Shown in pieces: positions 1 to 8,380 of a stretch of DNA of 38,653 nt. Position numbers and translations under genes: made by a program. This DNA is from Deltaproteobacteria bacterium HGW-Deltaproteobacteria-13. GTDB lineage: Bacteria; Desulfobacterota; Syntrophia; Syntrophales; Smithellaceae. The notes below the pieces were generated by a model that saw nothing but the letters and a program-made list of their open reading frames with translations, did not search any database and had not been told where the DNA came from. The stretch lies in NCBI GenBank assembly GCA_002840555.1, contig PHBJ01000019.1, positions 1-38,653 on the forward strand. The letters run 5' to 3'. Position 1 is the first letter of the stretch, and each line of letters opens with the position of its first letter.

Positions 1-2
1 AA

Positions 3-983
3 GAAGCAAAAAGGCTGCTTTTGGAAAAGAAGGCCGACGTGATCATCGGTTATGAAAAAGGCACGCTTCCATTAACAGCGACGCCCTGCTTTATCACGGC
101 GCCGGAGGAAGCCGACAAACTTGTCTGGAATAATCTCTGCACGCAGAATCTGGCCAAGTATGTTCATGACTTGATCATGGCGCATAAAAATTCACAAAAG
201 CGGGTCAAGCCGGAAGACCGGAAGAAAAAAGTCATCGGTGTTGTCGCCCGCGGCTGCACCACTCGTTCGCTGATCATTCATCTGCAGGAAAGACAATACA
301 ACCGCGATGAAGTCTGTATTATCGGCGTTCCCTGCGATGGTTATCTGGATGGCAAGGGGTTAAAAGTTGCCATAGGCGGCGCGGACATTCTGGAAGGATC
401 GATTGACGGCGGCCAGATTAAGATGAAAACATCCGACGGTGATAAAACAGTCGCGCTCAAGGATGTTCTGGCAGACAGCTGTATCACCTGCCGTTTCAAC
501 AATCCGATTATTTCCGATATCATGATCGGCTCTCCCGCTCCGGCGATGAATCCCGACGCAGAATACGATGAAGTCAAGGAATTTGAAGGAAAATCGATAG
601 AAGAACGCTGGGCGTATTTTGCCAAGGAAATGGAAAAGTGCATCCGTTGCAATGCCTGCCGTCAGGCCTGTCCTTCGTGTTATTGCCCGACCTGTTTTGT
701 GGAACAGAGTCAGCCGCAGTGGGTAGGCATCGGTGAAGATAAAACCGATACCCAGGTGTTTCAGTTTATGCGCCTGTACCACATGGTTGGCCGCTGCGTT
801 GATTGCGGGTCCTGCGTTTCTGTTTGCCCGATGGGCGTTGACTTGCGCAAGTTCCTCAAGAAGATTGACAAGGACGGCTGGGAAATGTTCGGAAACCGCG
901 CCGGCTCTTCGATGGAAGATATGCCGCCACTCGGCAAGTACGATGAACATCACGATAAGGGAGACTTTGTCTACAACCCATAA
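3..983 (+). CDS. flxC: FlxC-like 4Fe-4S protein, copy 1 (5' end cut by window edge)
   Basis: This is an iron-sulfur subunit of a soluble NADH-linked Flx/Hdr electron-transfer complex. The frame is open from the left edge, and the residues before the first possible TTG (base 21) still align with the paralogue at 8381-9247 (EAKRLLLEKK against EAGKLLESGR). The real start is therefore outside the window and the TTG is not it. An N-terminal domain of about 200 residues, which may resemble FrhB/FdhB-type subunits, precedes two ferredoxin motifs. The first, from base 639, is CIRCNACRQACPSCYCPTC. The second, from base 795, is CVDCGSCVSVCP. Each is suited to a [4Fe-4S] cluster. hdrC follows 24 bases later in the same direction, so this is the tail of an flx-hdr operon. 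The general role is secure; the subunit name rests on gene order. Confidence 0.8.
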   Translation, partial: EAKRLLLEKKADVIIGYEKGTLPLTATPCFITAPEEADKLVWNNLCTQNLAKYVHDLIMAHKNSQKRVKPEDRKKKVIGVVARGCTTRSLIIHLQERQYNRDEVCIIGVPCDGYLDGKGLKVAIGGADILEGSIDGGQIKMKTSDGDKTVALKDVLADSCITCRFNNPIISDIMIGSPAPAMNPDAEYDEVKEFEGKSIEERWAYFAKEMEKCIRCNACRQACPSCYCPTCFVEQSQPQWVGIGEDKTDTQVFQFMRLYHMVGRCVDCGSCVSVCPMGVDLRKFLKKIDKDGWEMFGNRAGSSMEDMPPLGKYDEHHDKGDFVYNP

Positions 984-1007
984 TTAGTTTGAGTGAATGG
1001 AGTTTAC

Positions 1008-1535
1008 ATGGAAACTTTTCTGGAAGAAGTAAACAAAAAAATACACGGTGTGCCTATTCAAAGCTGTTATCATTGCCGCAAATGCACAGCCGGTTGTCCC
1101 GTGGCAACGCATATGGAATATAACCCTAACAAAGTTATTAAAATGATACAAAACGGCCAGCGGGACAAGATCCTGAACAGTTCGACGATATGGATGTGTC
1201 TGTCCTGCGAGACCTGTATTACCCGCTGTCCCAATCAGGTTGACATCGCGCGGATGATGGATGTTTTAAGGCAGATGGCGATTGAAGAAGGCCGAGCCGC
1301 AAAAGAAGCTAATGTATTGAAATTCCATGAAGCATTCCTCTCCAGCATTAAGTTTGGCGGCCGTATTCATGAAATGATGATGACGGTTCATTACAAACTT
1401 AAATCGGGAGACTGGTTCTCGGATGTGGACATCGCTCCGACGATGTTCCTGAAAGGAAAACTGGCGCTTCTGCCTCCGCGAACAAAGGATATGAAATCGG
1501 TTAGAAATATTTTTGAGAAAACAAAAAATATATAA
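1008..1535 (+). CDS. hdrC: HdrC-type heterodisulfide reductase subunit
   Basis: A 175-aa iron-sulfur subunit expected to relay electrons from HdrA to the catalytic HdrB subunit. It carries two classical motifs, CYHCRKCTAGCP near residue 20 and CLSCETCITRCP near residue 65. They are followed by a helical C-terminal part without further cysteines, which is the normal HdrC layout and length. I start at the ATG at 1008 because GGAG lies five bases upstream; an in-frame GTG at 993 has no such site. hdrB follows after a 75-bp gap. In organisms lacking coenzyme M the partner disulfide is unknown, so the electron acceptor cannot be named from sequence. Confidence 0.88.
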   Translation: METFLEEVNKKIHGVPIQSCYHCRKCTAGCPVATHMEYNPNKVIKMIQNGQRDKILNSSTIWMCLSCETCITRCPNQVDIARMMDVLRQMAIEEGRAAKEANVLKFHEAFLSSIKFGGRIHEMMMTVHYKLKSGDWFSDVDIAPTMFLKGKLALLPPRTKDMKSVRNIFEKTKNI

Positions 1536-1610
1536 TGGCAATATTGTTTCGTATCGGATCTTCAATGACCTGATACGAAGAAGTAACAAGTATAAAAGGA
1601 GGCTACTCTC

Positions 1611-2459
1611 TTGAAAGTTTCATATTATCCGGGCTGCTCGTTGCATGGAATGGCAAAGGAATATGATCAGTCCATGAAGGCTGTCAGTCGCGCCCTCAAC
1701 ATCGAACTGAAAGAAGTTGACGATTGGTCCTGCTGCGGAGCATCAGCCGCACACAACACGAATTTTGATTTGTCCATCGCCCTGCCGGCGCGCAATCTCA
1801 TCGCCGCTGAAAAAGATGCGATGGATGTCATGGTCCCTTGCGCCGCGTGCTTCAACCGCTTTAAAATGGCTGAGCATCATTTGAAAGCTGATAAAGATCT
1901 CAAAGCAAAAATTGAAGGTGTTGTCGGGGCCAAATATCAGGGCGGAATCGCCATTCGCAATCCGATTGACGTCATTTACACTGAAATCGGCATCGATGCA
2001 CTGGCGGCAAAAGTTGTCAAGCCGCTGGCCGGACTCAAGCCAGTTTCTTATTACGGATGTCTCCTGCTTCGTCCGCCGGAGGTTTGCGAGTTTGAAAATT
2101 ACGAAAATCCCTTCATGATGGATAAGATGATGGGCGCTATCGGAGCCGATGTGAAAAACTGGTCCTACAAGACGGACTGTTGCGGCGGATCGATGTCGGT
2201 CAGTAAAACGGCCATTGTTGTGGATATGTGCGATAAGCTCACGGGAGCTGCGCAGGAAGCCGGCGCAAACTGTGTGGTGACCGCCTGCCCCATGTGTATG
2301 GCCAATCTGGACATGAGACCCAGTGCAAATATGAAAATGCCGGTCTTCTATTTTACGGAATTGATTTCTTTGGCAATGGATTTACCCGGATCAAAAGAAA
2401 CATTCAAATCGCATCTGATCGATCCGCAGCCGCTGCTCAGGGGATTGGGGCTGATTTAA
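1611..2459 (+). CDS. hdrB: HdrB-type heterodisulfide reductase subunit (two CCG domains)
   Basis: A 282-aa subunit with two CCG (cysteine-rich) domains, the type that binds noncubane [4Fe-4S] clusters and performs disulfide reduction in HdrABC. The first domain has YYPGCS, then DWSCCGA and PCAACF. The second has YYGCLL, then TDCCGGS and ACPMCM. Both sets of C...CCG...CxxC ligands are complete, so both cluster sites look functional. The start is TTG, with a strong AAAGGAGG site about eight bases upstream. It lies between hdrC and flxB1 in one operon. Methanogen HdrB uses CoM-S-S-CoB; here the substrate is unknown and may be a small thiol disulfide such as that of DsrC. Confidence 0.9.
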   Translation: MKVSYYPGCSLHGMAKEYDQSMKAVSRALNIELKEVDDWSCCGASAAHNTNFDLSIALPARNLIAAEKDAMDVMVPCAACFNRFKMAEHHLKADKDLKAKIEGVVGAKYQGGIAIRNPIDVIYTEIGIDALAAKVVKPLAGLKPVSYYGCLLLRPPEVCEFENYENPFMMDKMMGAIGADVKNWSYKTDCCGGSMSVSKTAIVVDMCDKLTGAAQEAGANCVVTACPMCMANLDMRPSANMKMPVFYFTELISLAMDLPGSKETFKSHLIDPQPLLRGLGLI

Positions 2460-2531
2460 TAAATTGTAAGCGAATTTCGCCGCATGCTTTGTAAATAAAT
2501 AGTTGGAGAAAATTCTTAATTAGGGAAAATT

Positions 2532-3554
2532 ATGGAAAAACGTTTAATCAAGAAAGACGCACTGACGGGCATTGCCAAAAAGATGGCAGGGGATTTCCTG
2601 GTTTGGGCTCCGGTGAAAAAAGAAGACAATGTGCTTTTTGAACCTTTGGAAAAGGACGCTGAACCTTTCTTTTCTTATTTAAATTCCAAGAATGCACCGA
2701 AGAATGTATTTTTTCCGCACACGGAAACCATGATGAAATATACCCGGACGGAAAAGGGAATGGTTTTTTCCTCGGAAGAAAACAAGACCGCTCCTTCGGT
2801 TTTGTTCGGCGTGCGTCCCTGTGACGCGCACAGTTTCGCGCTGCTGGATAAACTTTTCAATCAGGAAAAATACAAGGACGGTTACTACATCGCCAAAAGA
2901 GAGAACACGACGGTTATTTCGATTGCCTGCGTGAAACCGCCTTACGCGAGTTGTTTCTGCACGTCGGTTGACGGTGAGCCTGTTTCCGCGGACGGCGCGG
3001 ACATTCTCCTGACCGATATCGGCAGCGACTATCTGGCCGAGTTCATGACTCCGAAGGGAGAGAAGCTGGTCAAGTATTTTGGCGATACAAAAGCCGATGC
3101 GGCAGCCGAGACCAAGAAAAATGAAATCGCGGCTAAAGCCAAAGAAGCGATCAAGTCCAAGATACCGGCGCACGAAATTAAACCGATTCTGGATAAAAAT
3201 TTTGACAATCCTTTCTGGAACACGATTTACGGTAAATGTCTGGCGTGCGGCACCTGCACCTATTTATGCCCCACCTGTCACTGTTTTGATATCAGTGATG
3301 AAGTCAAAGGCTCAGACGGTGTGCGTGTCCGGTCATGGGATTCCTGCATGTTCCCCATGTTTACCAGGGAGACGTCCGGTCATAATCCGCGATCCTCGCA
3401 GAAGGAAAGATGGCGTCAACGCACCATGCACAAGTTCAAGTATTATGTGGACATGTTCAATTCGATTGCCTGCGTAGGCTGCGGCAGATGCGTGATGAGT
3501 TGTCCTGTGAATATTGATATTCGAAAAATAGTTGAAGATATTTCAAAATTATAA
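2532..3554 (+). CDS. flxB: FlxB-like 4Fe-4S protein (sulfhydrogenase beta / AsrA-like), copy 1
   Basis: A 340-aa iron-sulfur subunit related to sulfhydrogenase beta and anaerobic sulfite reductase A. It should carry electrons between the FAD subunit FlxA and the rest of the complex. The middle has the family motif FGVRPCDAHS. It also has a cysteine cluster, C133, C141 and C143 (CVKPPYASCFC), as in canonical family members. Two C-terminal ferredoxin motifs follow: CLACGTCTYLCPTCHC and CVGCGRCVMSCP. A lysine/alanine-rich linker (about residues 185-215) precedes them. The gene sits 14 bases upstream of flxA1. The second copy at 9259-10314 has diverged strongly and lacks the middle cysteine cluster. 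Confidence 0.85.
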   Translation: MEKRLIKKDALTGIAKKMAGDFLVWAPVKKEDNVLFEPLEKDAEPFFSYLNSKNAPKNVFFPHTETMMKYTRTEKGMVFSSEENKTAPSVLFGVRPCDAHSFALLDKLFNQEKYKDGYYIAKRENTTVISIACVKPPYASCFCTSVDGEPVSADGADILLTDIGSDYLAEFMTPKGEKLVKYFGDTKADAAAETKKNEIAAKAKEAIKSKIPAHEIKPILDKNFDNPFWNTIYGKCLACGTCTYLCPTCHCFDISDEVKGSDGVRVRSWDSCMFPMFTRETSGHNPRSSQKERWRQRTMHKFKYYVDMFNSIACVGCGRCVMSCPVNIDIRKIVEDISKL

Positions 3555-3568
3555 CTAGGGAGTTAGTA

Positions 3569-4408
3569 ATGCAAAACCCGTATATACCTTATCCTGTTGT
3601 GGTGGATAAAATCATTACTGAGGTCGACACCAAAGACATCAAGACTTTTCGTTTTAAATTCGTCAATCCCGAAGATGAAGCGAAATACAGCTACATCCCC
3701 GGCCAGTTCGGAGAACTTTCCATTTTCGGGAAAGGCGAATCGCCCATCGGTATCGCTTCCTCTCCGACACAAAAAGGATACGTGGAATTTACCGTGCAGA
3801 AAGCCGGTGTGGTGACTTCCGCGCTTCATGAAATGGAAGAAGGCACGCGGATGGGCATCCGCGGCCCGTTGGGTAATTCCTGGCCGCTGGAATTTCTGGA
3901 AGGTAAAAATATCGTCATTGTCGGCGGCGGATTCGCTTTCACGACTTTGCGCTCTCTGATCAATTATATGATTTACGGCGACAACCGCAAACGTTTCGGC
4001 AACATCACTGTTATTTACGGCGCGCGGAACCCCGGCCTGCTGCTTTATAAAGATGAATTGATTGAATGGGGAAAGAGAACCGATTTAAATCTGAATGTCA
4101 CCGTGGATAAAGGTGATGCGACCTGGAAGGGCAGGGAAGGTTTTGTTCCCGCGGTATGTAAGGAAGTTGCTCCCAGCAAGGAAAACGCCGTGGCGGTGAT
4201 CTGCGGACCTCCCGTCATGATTCGTTTTACCCTGCCGGTGTTTTTTGATCTGGGTTTCTCCAAGGAAAATATCATCACTTCTCTGGAAATGAGAATGAAG
4301 TGCGGAATCGGCAAATGCGGACGCTGCAATGTGGGCAGTAAATACGTATGTAAAGATGGTCCGGTATTTTCTCTGGCCGAACTGGATAAACTAACGCCTG
4401 AATATTAA
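3569..4408 (+). CDS. flxA: FlxA-like FAD/NAD(P)-binding oxidoreductase, copy 1
   Basis: A 279-aa flavoprotein of the ferredoxin-NADP reductase / sulfhydrogenase gamma family, expected to exchange electrons between NADH and the FeS subunits. The FAD-binding region has PGQFGELSI and SPIGIASSP. The nucleotide-binding fold has IVIVGGGFAFTTLRSL. The C-terminus has a [2Fe-2S] motif, CGIGKCGRC with a fourth Cys in KYVCKDGP. An AGGGAG site precedes the ATG. A strong terminator follows at 4445-4469, making this the last gene of module 1. The protein is nearly identical to the copy at 10378-11238 over its C-terminal two thirds, but lacks about five residues near residue 82. Confidence 0.9.
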   Translation: MQNPYIPYPVVVDKIITEVDTKDIKTFRFKFVNPEDEAKYSYIPGQFGELSIFGKGESPIGIASSPTQKGYVEFTVQKAGVVTSALHEMEEGTRMGIRGPLGNSWPLEFLEGKNIVIVGGGFAFTTLRSLINYMIYGDNRKRFGNITVIYGARNPGLLLYKDELIEWGKRTDLNLNVTVDKGDATWKGREGFVPAVCKEVAPSKENAVAVICGPPVMIRFTLPVFFDLGFSKENIITSLEMRMKCGIGKCGRCNVGSKYVCKDGPVFSLAELDKLTPEY

Positions 4409-4444
4409 AAAAAAGTCCAGGTGCTTTAAAAGTGAATATTTAAG

Positions 4445-4469
4445 GGGGAGCCTGTAGGTTCCCCTTTTT
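4445..4469 (+). terminator. Rho-independent terminator after flxA1
   Basis: An 8-bp stem (GGGGAGCC with GGTTCCCC, one G-T pair) closes a TGTA loop and is followed directly by TTTTT. It lies 36 bases after the flxA1 stop codon and separates module 1 from the HdrD-like gene. Confidence 0.85.
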
Positions 4470-4580
4470 GTTAAAAGGGTGAAATTCCGCCCGAAGGTTG
4501 ATTCCGGCTATATGGAATTGCCGTTTTATGGACGCGCCGGCAACAAGATAAATTGACTTACAAATAACGGGAGATATTGA

Positions 4581-5774
4581 ATGTCACAAACAGTTACACC
4601 CTATCTGGAAATGTCTCAGGCCATCATGGAGGCGGGCGGCGAGGCGCTGAAAAAATGCTATCAGTGCGGCACTTGCGCAGGCACCTGTCCCTGGACCCCG
4701 ATCACCGATTTTAATATCCGCAAACTTGTTCGTTTCGGCCAGTTAGGCCTGGACGGCATTGAAGATTTCATGTGGGGTTGCTCCACCTGTAAATTCTGTG
4801 TGGATCGATGTCCCCGGGGGGTCGAAATTATTGATGTGGTTACGGCCATCCGTAATGTCTATAGCGGGGGAGGAATGCTTCCGCAGAGTTTGCGCGCCTT
4901 TGTCGGTTCCCTGTCGGCTCGCGGCAATCCCTGGTCGGGCGATCAGGCTAAACGAAACGATTGGGCCAAAGAAAAATACCCTCTTTACACAAAAGATAAG
5001 GAATATCTGTTCTGGAGTTGCTGCACGGTCTGTTATGATCCCCGCAACACCAGGCTGGCCAAGGCTACCGCAGAATTATTGAATCAGTCGGGTTTAAGCT
5101 GGGGGCTGCCGTCCGTTGATGTTAACTGCTGCGGAGAGAGTTTGAAAAAAGTCGGCGATCTGGAACTTTTTGAAAGGTTAAAAAACAACAACCTGGACTA
5201 TTTCAAATCAAACGGTGTTTCCAAAATTATCACGGTATCGCCGCACTGTCTGGCGTCCTTTAAGAAAGATTACGGCGATGATTATGAAGTTTTACATCTT
5301 AGTGAATTGATTGCGCGACTCGTAAAAGAAGGAAAGCTCACTCCTAAAAAAGATTTTGGCGGCGTCAAAGTCACCTATCACGATCCCTGCTATCTGGGCA
5401 GACACAGCGGCGTTTACGACGCGCCCCGCGATGTTCTTAAATCTATTGCGGGACTTGATTTTGTCGAGATGGGAAGAAACCGGGAACAGAGCATGTGCTG
5501 CGGCGGCGGCGGCGGCGGATTATGGATGGAGAAGCTTAAGGGGGAGCGTTTAAGCGATCTGAGAATTGAAGAAGCGTTGGAGACCGGGGCGTCTGTGCTG
5601 GCGACGGCCTGTCCGTATTGCATTACCATGTTTGAAGACAGTGTCCGGACGCTCAATGTTGATGACCGGATCAAAATAAAAGACGTGACGGAACTCTTTC
5701 TGGAGAGCCTGGATGTCAATATAGAAGAGTTGATGGCAGGAGCTTCCGATCTCAATTTTACATGCAAAATGTAA
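4581..5774 (+). CDS. HdrC-HdrB fusion, HdrD-like Fe-S oxidoreductase
   Basis: A 397-aa protein joining an HdrC-like ferredoxin domain to an HdrB-like double CCG domain, the layout of HdrD and related Fe-S oxidoreductases. The N-terminus has CYQCGTCAGTCP and CSTCKFCVDRCP. The first CCG domain (about residues 145-235) has VNCCGES, but its expected CxxC reads SPHC, so one cluster ligand is missing. The second is complete: YHDPCYLG, SMCCGGGGGG and ACPYC. It has a GGGAGA ribosome site and stands 58 bases upstream of hdrA. It probably supplies the terminal reducing site of module 2 in place of separate HdrB and HdrC. Confidence 0.85.
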   Translation: MSQTVTPYLEMSQAIMEAGGEALKKCYQCGTCAGTCPWTPITDFNIRKLVRFGQLGLDGIEDFMWGCSTCKFCVDRCPRGVEIIDVVTAIRNVYSGGGMLPQSLRAFVGSLSARGNPWSGDQAKRNDWAKEKYPLYTKDKEYLFWSCCTVCYDPRNTRLAKATAELLNQSGLSWGLPSVDVNCCGESLKKVGDLELFERLKNNNLDYFKSNGVSKIITVSPHCLASFKKDYGDDYEVLHLSELIARLVKEGKLTPKKDFGGVKVTYHDPCYLGRHSGVYDAPRDVLKSIAGLDFVEMGRNREQSMCCGGGGGGLWMEKLKGERLSDLRIEEALETGASVLATACPYCITMFEDSVRTLNVDDRIKIKDVTELFLESLDVNIEELMAGASDLNFTCKM

Positions 5775-5832
5775 AATAATTGAATATAAAATCGGCGTAA
5801 TGATTTTGAAGTAATTAAAGCTAGGAGAATCT

Positions 5833-7782
5833 ATGAGCAGAATTGGTGTCTTTGTTTGCCACTGCGGTTTGAATATAGCCAAAACGGTTCGGGTCAGTGA
5901 ACTGGCCCAGTTCGCGGCCACGTTGCCTGATGTGGTTGTGGCGAAGGACTACAAGTTCATGTGTTCCACACCCGGACAGGAGATGATCGCCAACGATATC
6001 AAACAACATAAACTGGACCGCATCATCGTTACCGCCTGTTCGCCGTTGATGCATGAGCAGACTTTCCGTAAGGTTTTGGCGGCTTCCGGCCTGAATCAGT
6101 ATCTTTTGACGATCGTCAATATCCGTGAACAGGTTTCCTGGGTCACCCATGATATAGAAGAAGGCACAGCCAAAGCCAAAGCGCTGCTCAATGGCGCTGT
6201 GTATCGCGCGCGTTTGCTCGCGCCTCTGACCTCGCGTGTGATTGACGTTAATCCCGATGTCATGGTGATCGGAGCCGGCATCGCCGGTATTCAGGCGGCA
6301 CTGGAGCTGGCCAATACCGGTAAGAAAGTCTATCTCGTCGAAAAGAATTCCACCATCGGCGGCCATATGGCGCAGTTTGATAAAACCTTTCCCACGCTGG
6401 ATTGCTCCGCCTGTATTCTGACGCCCAAAATGGATTCCATTTTGCAGCACAAAAATATCACCATGCTGACCTCCTGCGAAGTGAGTGAGGTCAAGGGTTT
6501 TGTCGGCAACTTTGATATTACCATCCGGCAGAAAGCCCGTTACGTTGATCACGGCAAATGTAACGCCTGTCTGGCCTGCACGGAAAAATGTCCCGGCAAG
6601 GGCGTATCCGAATGGGACGAAGGCCTGGTGAAAAGAAAAGCCATTTATATTCCCTTTCCGCAGGCGGTCCCGCAAAAACCGGTTATCGACAGAGATTCCT
6701 GCACCTTCTTTAAGAAGGGGAAATGCCGTCTTTGCGAAAAAGTCTGCGAACAGAAAGCCATTGATTTCGATCAGCAGGACACCTTCATCCAGGTGAAAGC
6801 CGGCGCGGTTATTCTGGCTACCGGCTATGATCTGATGGATACCAAACCGCTCATCCAATACGGCTACGGCAAATATCCGGGCGTTTATAATGCGCTGGAA
6901 GTGGAGAGACTCTTTAATTCCGCGGGGCCGACCGGCGGCAAAGTGACGATGCGCGACGGCAGGGAGCCTCAGGCCATCGCCGTACTGCATTGCATCGGCA
7001 GCCGCGATAAGAATAATTCTGAACATTGCAGCAGGGTGTGCTGCATGTATTCGCTGAAATTCGCTCATTTGTTCAAAGAAAAGACTTCCGCTGATGTTTA
7101 TCAATTCTATATCGACATGCGGGCGGCCGGTAAAGGTTATGAAGAATTTTACAACCGCATCATCGGGGAGGACGTGAAATTTATCCGCGGCAAGGGCGCG
7201 CGCGTGGCTCAAAGTCCTGATGAAGAGGGACGCCTGATTGTTGAAGCGGAAGACACGATTACCGGGAAATTTATCAAGGTGCCGGTGGATATGGTCGTGC
7301 TCTCACCGGCAATGGTTCCGCGAGCCGATTCCAGGGATATCGCCAGACTGTTTAATCTGAGCACGGACAAGCAGGGGTTCTTTATGGAGCGGCATCCTAA
7401 GCTCGCTCCCCTGTCCACCATGTCGGAAGGAATTTTTATCGCCGGTGTCTGCCAGAGTCCGAAAGATATTCCCGATACCGTGGCGCAAGCCAACGGTGCG
7501 GCCGCGGAAGCTCTGACGATTGTGGTCAAAGATAAGATGGAACTGGAAGCGACCACGGCAATGGTCAATCCCGCATCCTGCTGCGCCTGTCAGAATTGCG
7601 TCCGCGTGTGTCCATACGGCGCCCCGTTCTTCAACGAGAGCAAGGGTGTTTCGGAAATAAATGAGGCGCTGTGCAAGGGTTGTGGTCTTTGCGCTTCCGT
7701 TTGTCCGTCGTCAGCAATTATCGCGCGGCATTTTACGAATGATCAGGTGTTGGCCGAAATGGAAGGCCTCATGGAGTTTTGA
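5833..7782 (+). CDS. hdrA: HdrA, FAD-containing bifurcating subunit
   Basis: A 649-aa HdrA, the FAD subunit where flavin-based electron bifurcation occurs in Hdr complexes. The N-terminus has the typical IGVFVCHCG with an inserted alpha/beta segment. The FAD fold starts near residue 145 (VIGAGIAGIQAA), followed by GGHMAQFDKTFPTLDCSAC. A middle ferredoxin-like region has CNACLACTEKCP and CRLCEKVC. The C-terminal ferredoxin domain has CCACQNCVRVCP and CKGCGLCASVCP. No in-frame UGA suggests selenocysteine. The length matches the family. A palindromic element starts immediately after its stop codon, ahead of flxD. Confidence 0.93.
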   Translation: MSRIGVFVCHCGLNIAKTVRVSELAQFAATLPDVVVAKDYKFMCSTPGQEMIANDIKQHKLDRIIVTACSPLMHEQTFRKVLAASGLNQYLLTIVNIREQVSWVTHDIEEGTAKAKALLNGAVYRARLLAPLTSRVIDVNPDVMVIGAGIAGIQAALELANTGKKVYLVEKNSTIGGHMAQFDKTFPTLDCSACILTPKMDSILQHKNITMLTSCEVSEVKGFVGNFDITIRQKARYVDHGKCNACLACTEKCPGKGVSEWDEGLVKRKAIYIPFPQAVPQKPVIDRDSCTFFKKGKCRLCEKVCEQKAIDFDQQDTFIQVKAGAVILATGYDLMDTKPLIQYGYGKYPGVYNALEVERLFNSAGPTGGKVTMRDGREPQAIAVLHCIGSRDKNNSEHCSRVCCMYSLKFAHLFKEKTSADVYQFYIDMRAAGKGYEEFYNRIIGEDVKFIRGKGARVAQSPDEEGRLIVEAEDTITGKFIKVPVDMVVLSPAMVPRADSRDIARLFNLSTDKQGFFMERHPKLAPLSTMSEGIFIAGVCQSPKDIPDTVAQANGAAAEALTIVVKDKMELEATTAMVNPASCCACQNCVRVCPYGAPFFNESKGVSEINEALCKGCGLCASVCPSSAIIARHFTNDQVLAEMEGLMEF

Positions 7783-7909
7783 TATGCCGTTGAAAAGCAC
7801 TCATCTGCTTTGTTGCACTGCGGCCTTGCGTCGTTGCGGCGTATGTAAAAATACGCCTCACTCCGAAGGCCTTGCGCGCCGCGCATCTGAGCACTTTTGA
7901 ACGGCATAT
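7783..7909. repeat. MITE/REP-like long palindrome between hdrA and flxD
   Basis: The ends (ATATGCCGTTGAAAAGCACT, and near 7888-7909 its inverse GTGCTTTTGAACGGCATAT) form an imperfect inverted repeat of about 22 bp. A 7-bp central stem (GGCGTAT with ATACGCC) closes the loop, and the middle holds further G/C-rich partial pairing. The element encodes no protein. It sits inside an otherwise tight operon and is built like a non-autonomous mobile palindrome. When transcribed it would form a long hairpin, which could act as an mRNA processing or stability element. Confidence 0.75.
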
Positions 7910-7949
7910 ATTAAAGGTAGATTTTCTACAGGGAAAGGAAATATTTTTT

Positions 7950-8366
7950 ATGTCATTTGAACCGAAGATACTGGGCATTGCCTGCAACTGGTGCACTTAT
8001 ACCGGCGCCGATCTGGCCGGGACAACCCGGTTGGAATATCCGCAAAACTTAAGGGTTGTCCGGGTGATGTGTTCCAGCCGGATCAATCCTTCGTTTATAT
8101 TCCGGGCATTTCAGCTCGGCGCTGACGGTGTGCTGGTCGGCGGCTGCCATCCCGGTGACTGCCATTATAACACGGGCAATCTCTACGCGCGCAGAAGACT
8201 GGCTGTGACCAGAAAAATACTGGAGTTCGCGGGCATCGAACCGGGAAGATTCCGCGTGGAATGGATTTCCGCGTCCGAAGGCAACAAATTCGCCGAGGTT
8301 GTCACCGAGTTTACCCGGCAGATCAAAAACCTTGGACCGCAGAATAAGTTTAAGATATCACAGTAG
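7950..8366 (+). CDS. flxD: FlxD / MvhD-type [2Fe-2S] electron transfer subunit
   Basis: A 138-aa protein of the MvhD / FlxD family, which links a hydrogenase or Flx module to HdrA. It has all the expected cysteines: CNWCTYTGAD at the start, VMCSSRINP in the middle, then GGCHPGDCHY. These are ligands of the family's [2Fe-2S] cluster. I start at the ATG at 7950, preceded by AGGGAAAGGAA. An open frame upstream runs into the palindromic element and looks non-coding. The stop codon is 14 bases from the flxC2 start, so it is cotranscribed with flxC2, flxB2 and flxA2. Confidence 0.9.
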   Translation: MSFEPKILGIACNWCTYTGADLAGTTRLEYPQNLRVVRVMCSSRINPSFIFRAFQLGADGVLVGGCHPGDCHYNTGNLYARRRLAVTRKILEFAGIEPGRFRVEWISASEGNKFAEVVTEFTRQIKNLGPQNKFKISQ

Positions 8367-8380
8367 TGTCGGGAGAAGAT

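Noticed and set aside
21-23. TTG as the start of the first gene
   Set aside because: In-frame codons upstream to the window edge still match the paralogue at 8381-9247, so the gene begins outside the window.
5821-7212. 463-codon open frame antisense to hdrA
   Set aside because: It mirrors a well-supported hdrA reading frame, has no domain I recognise and no ribosome site; such antisense frames are common in codon-biased genes.
7872-7949. Upstream extension of flxD
   Set aside because: The extension overlaps the palindromic element and lacks homology; the ATG at 7950 has a good ribosome site and begins at the conserved family N-terminus.
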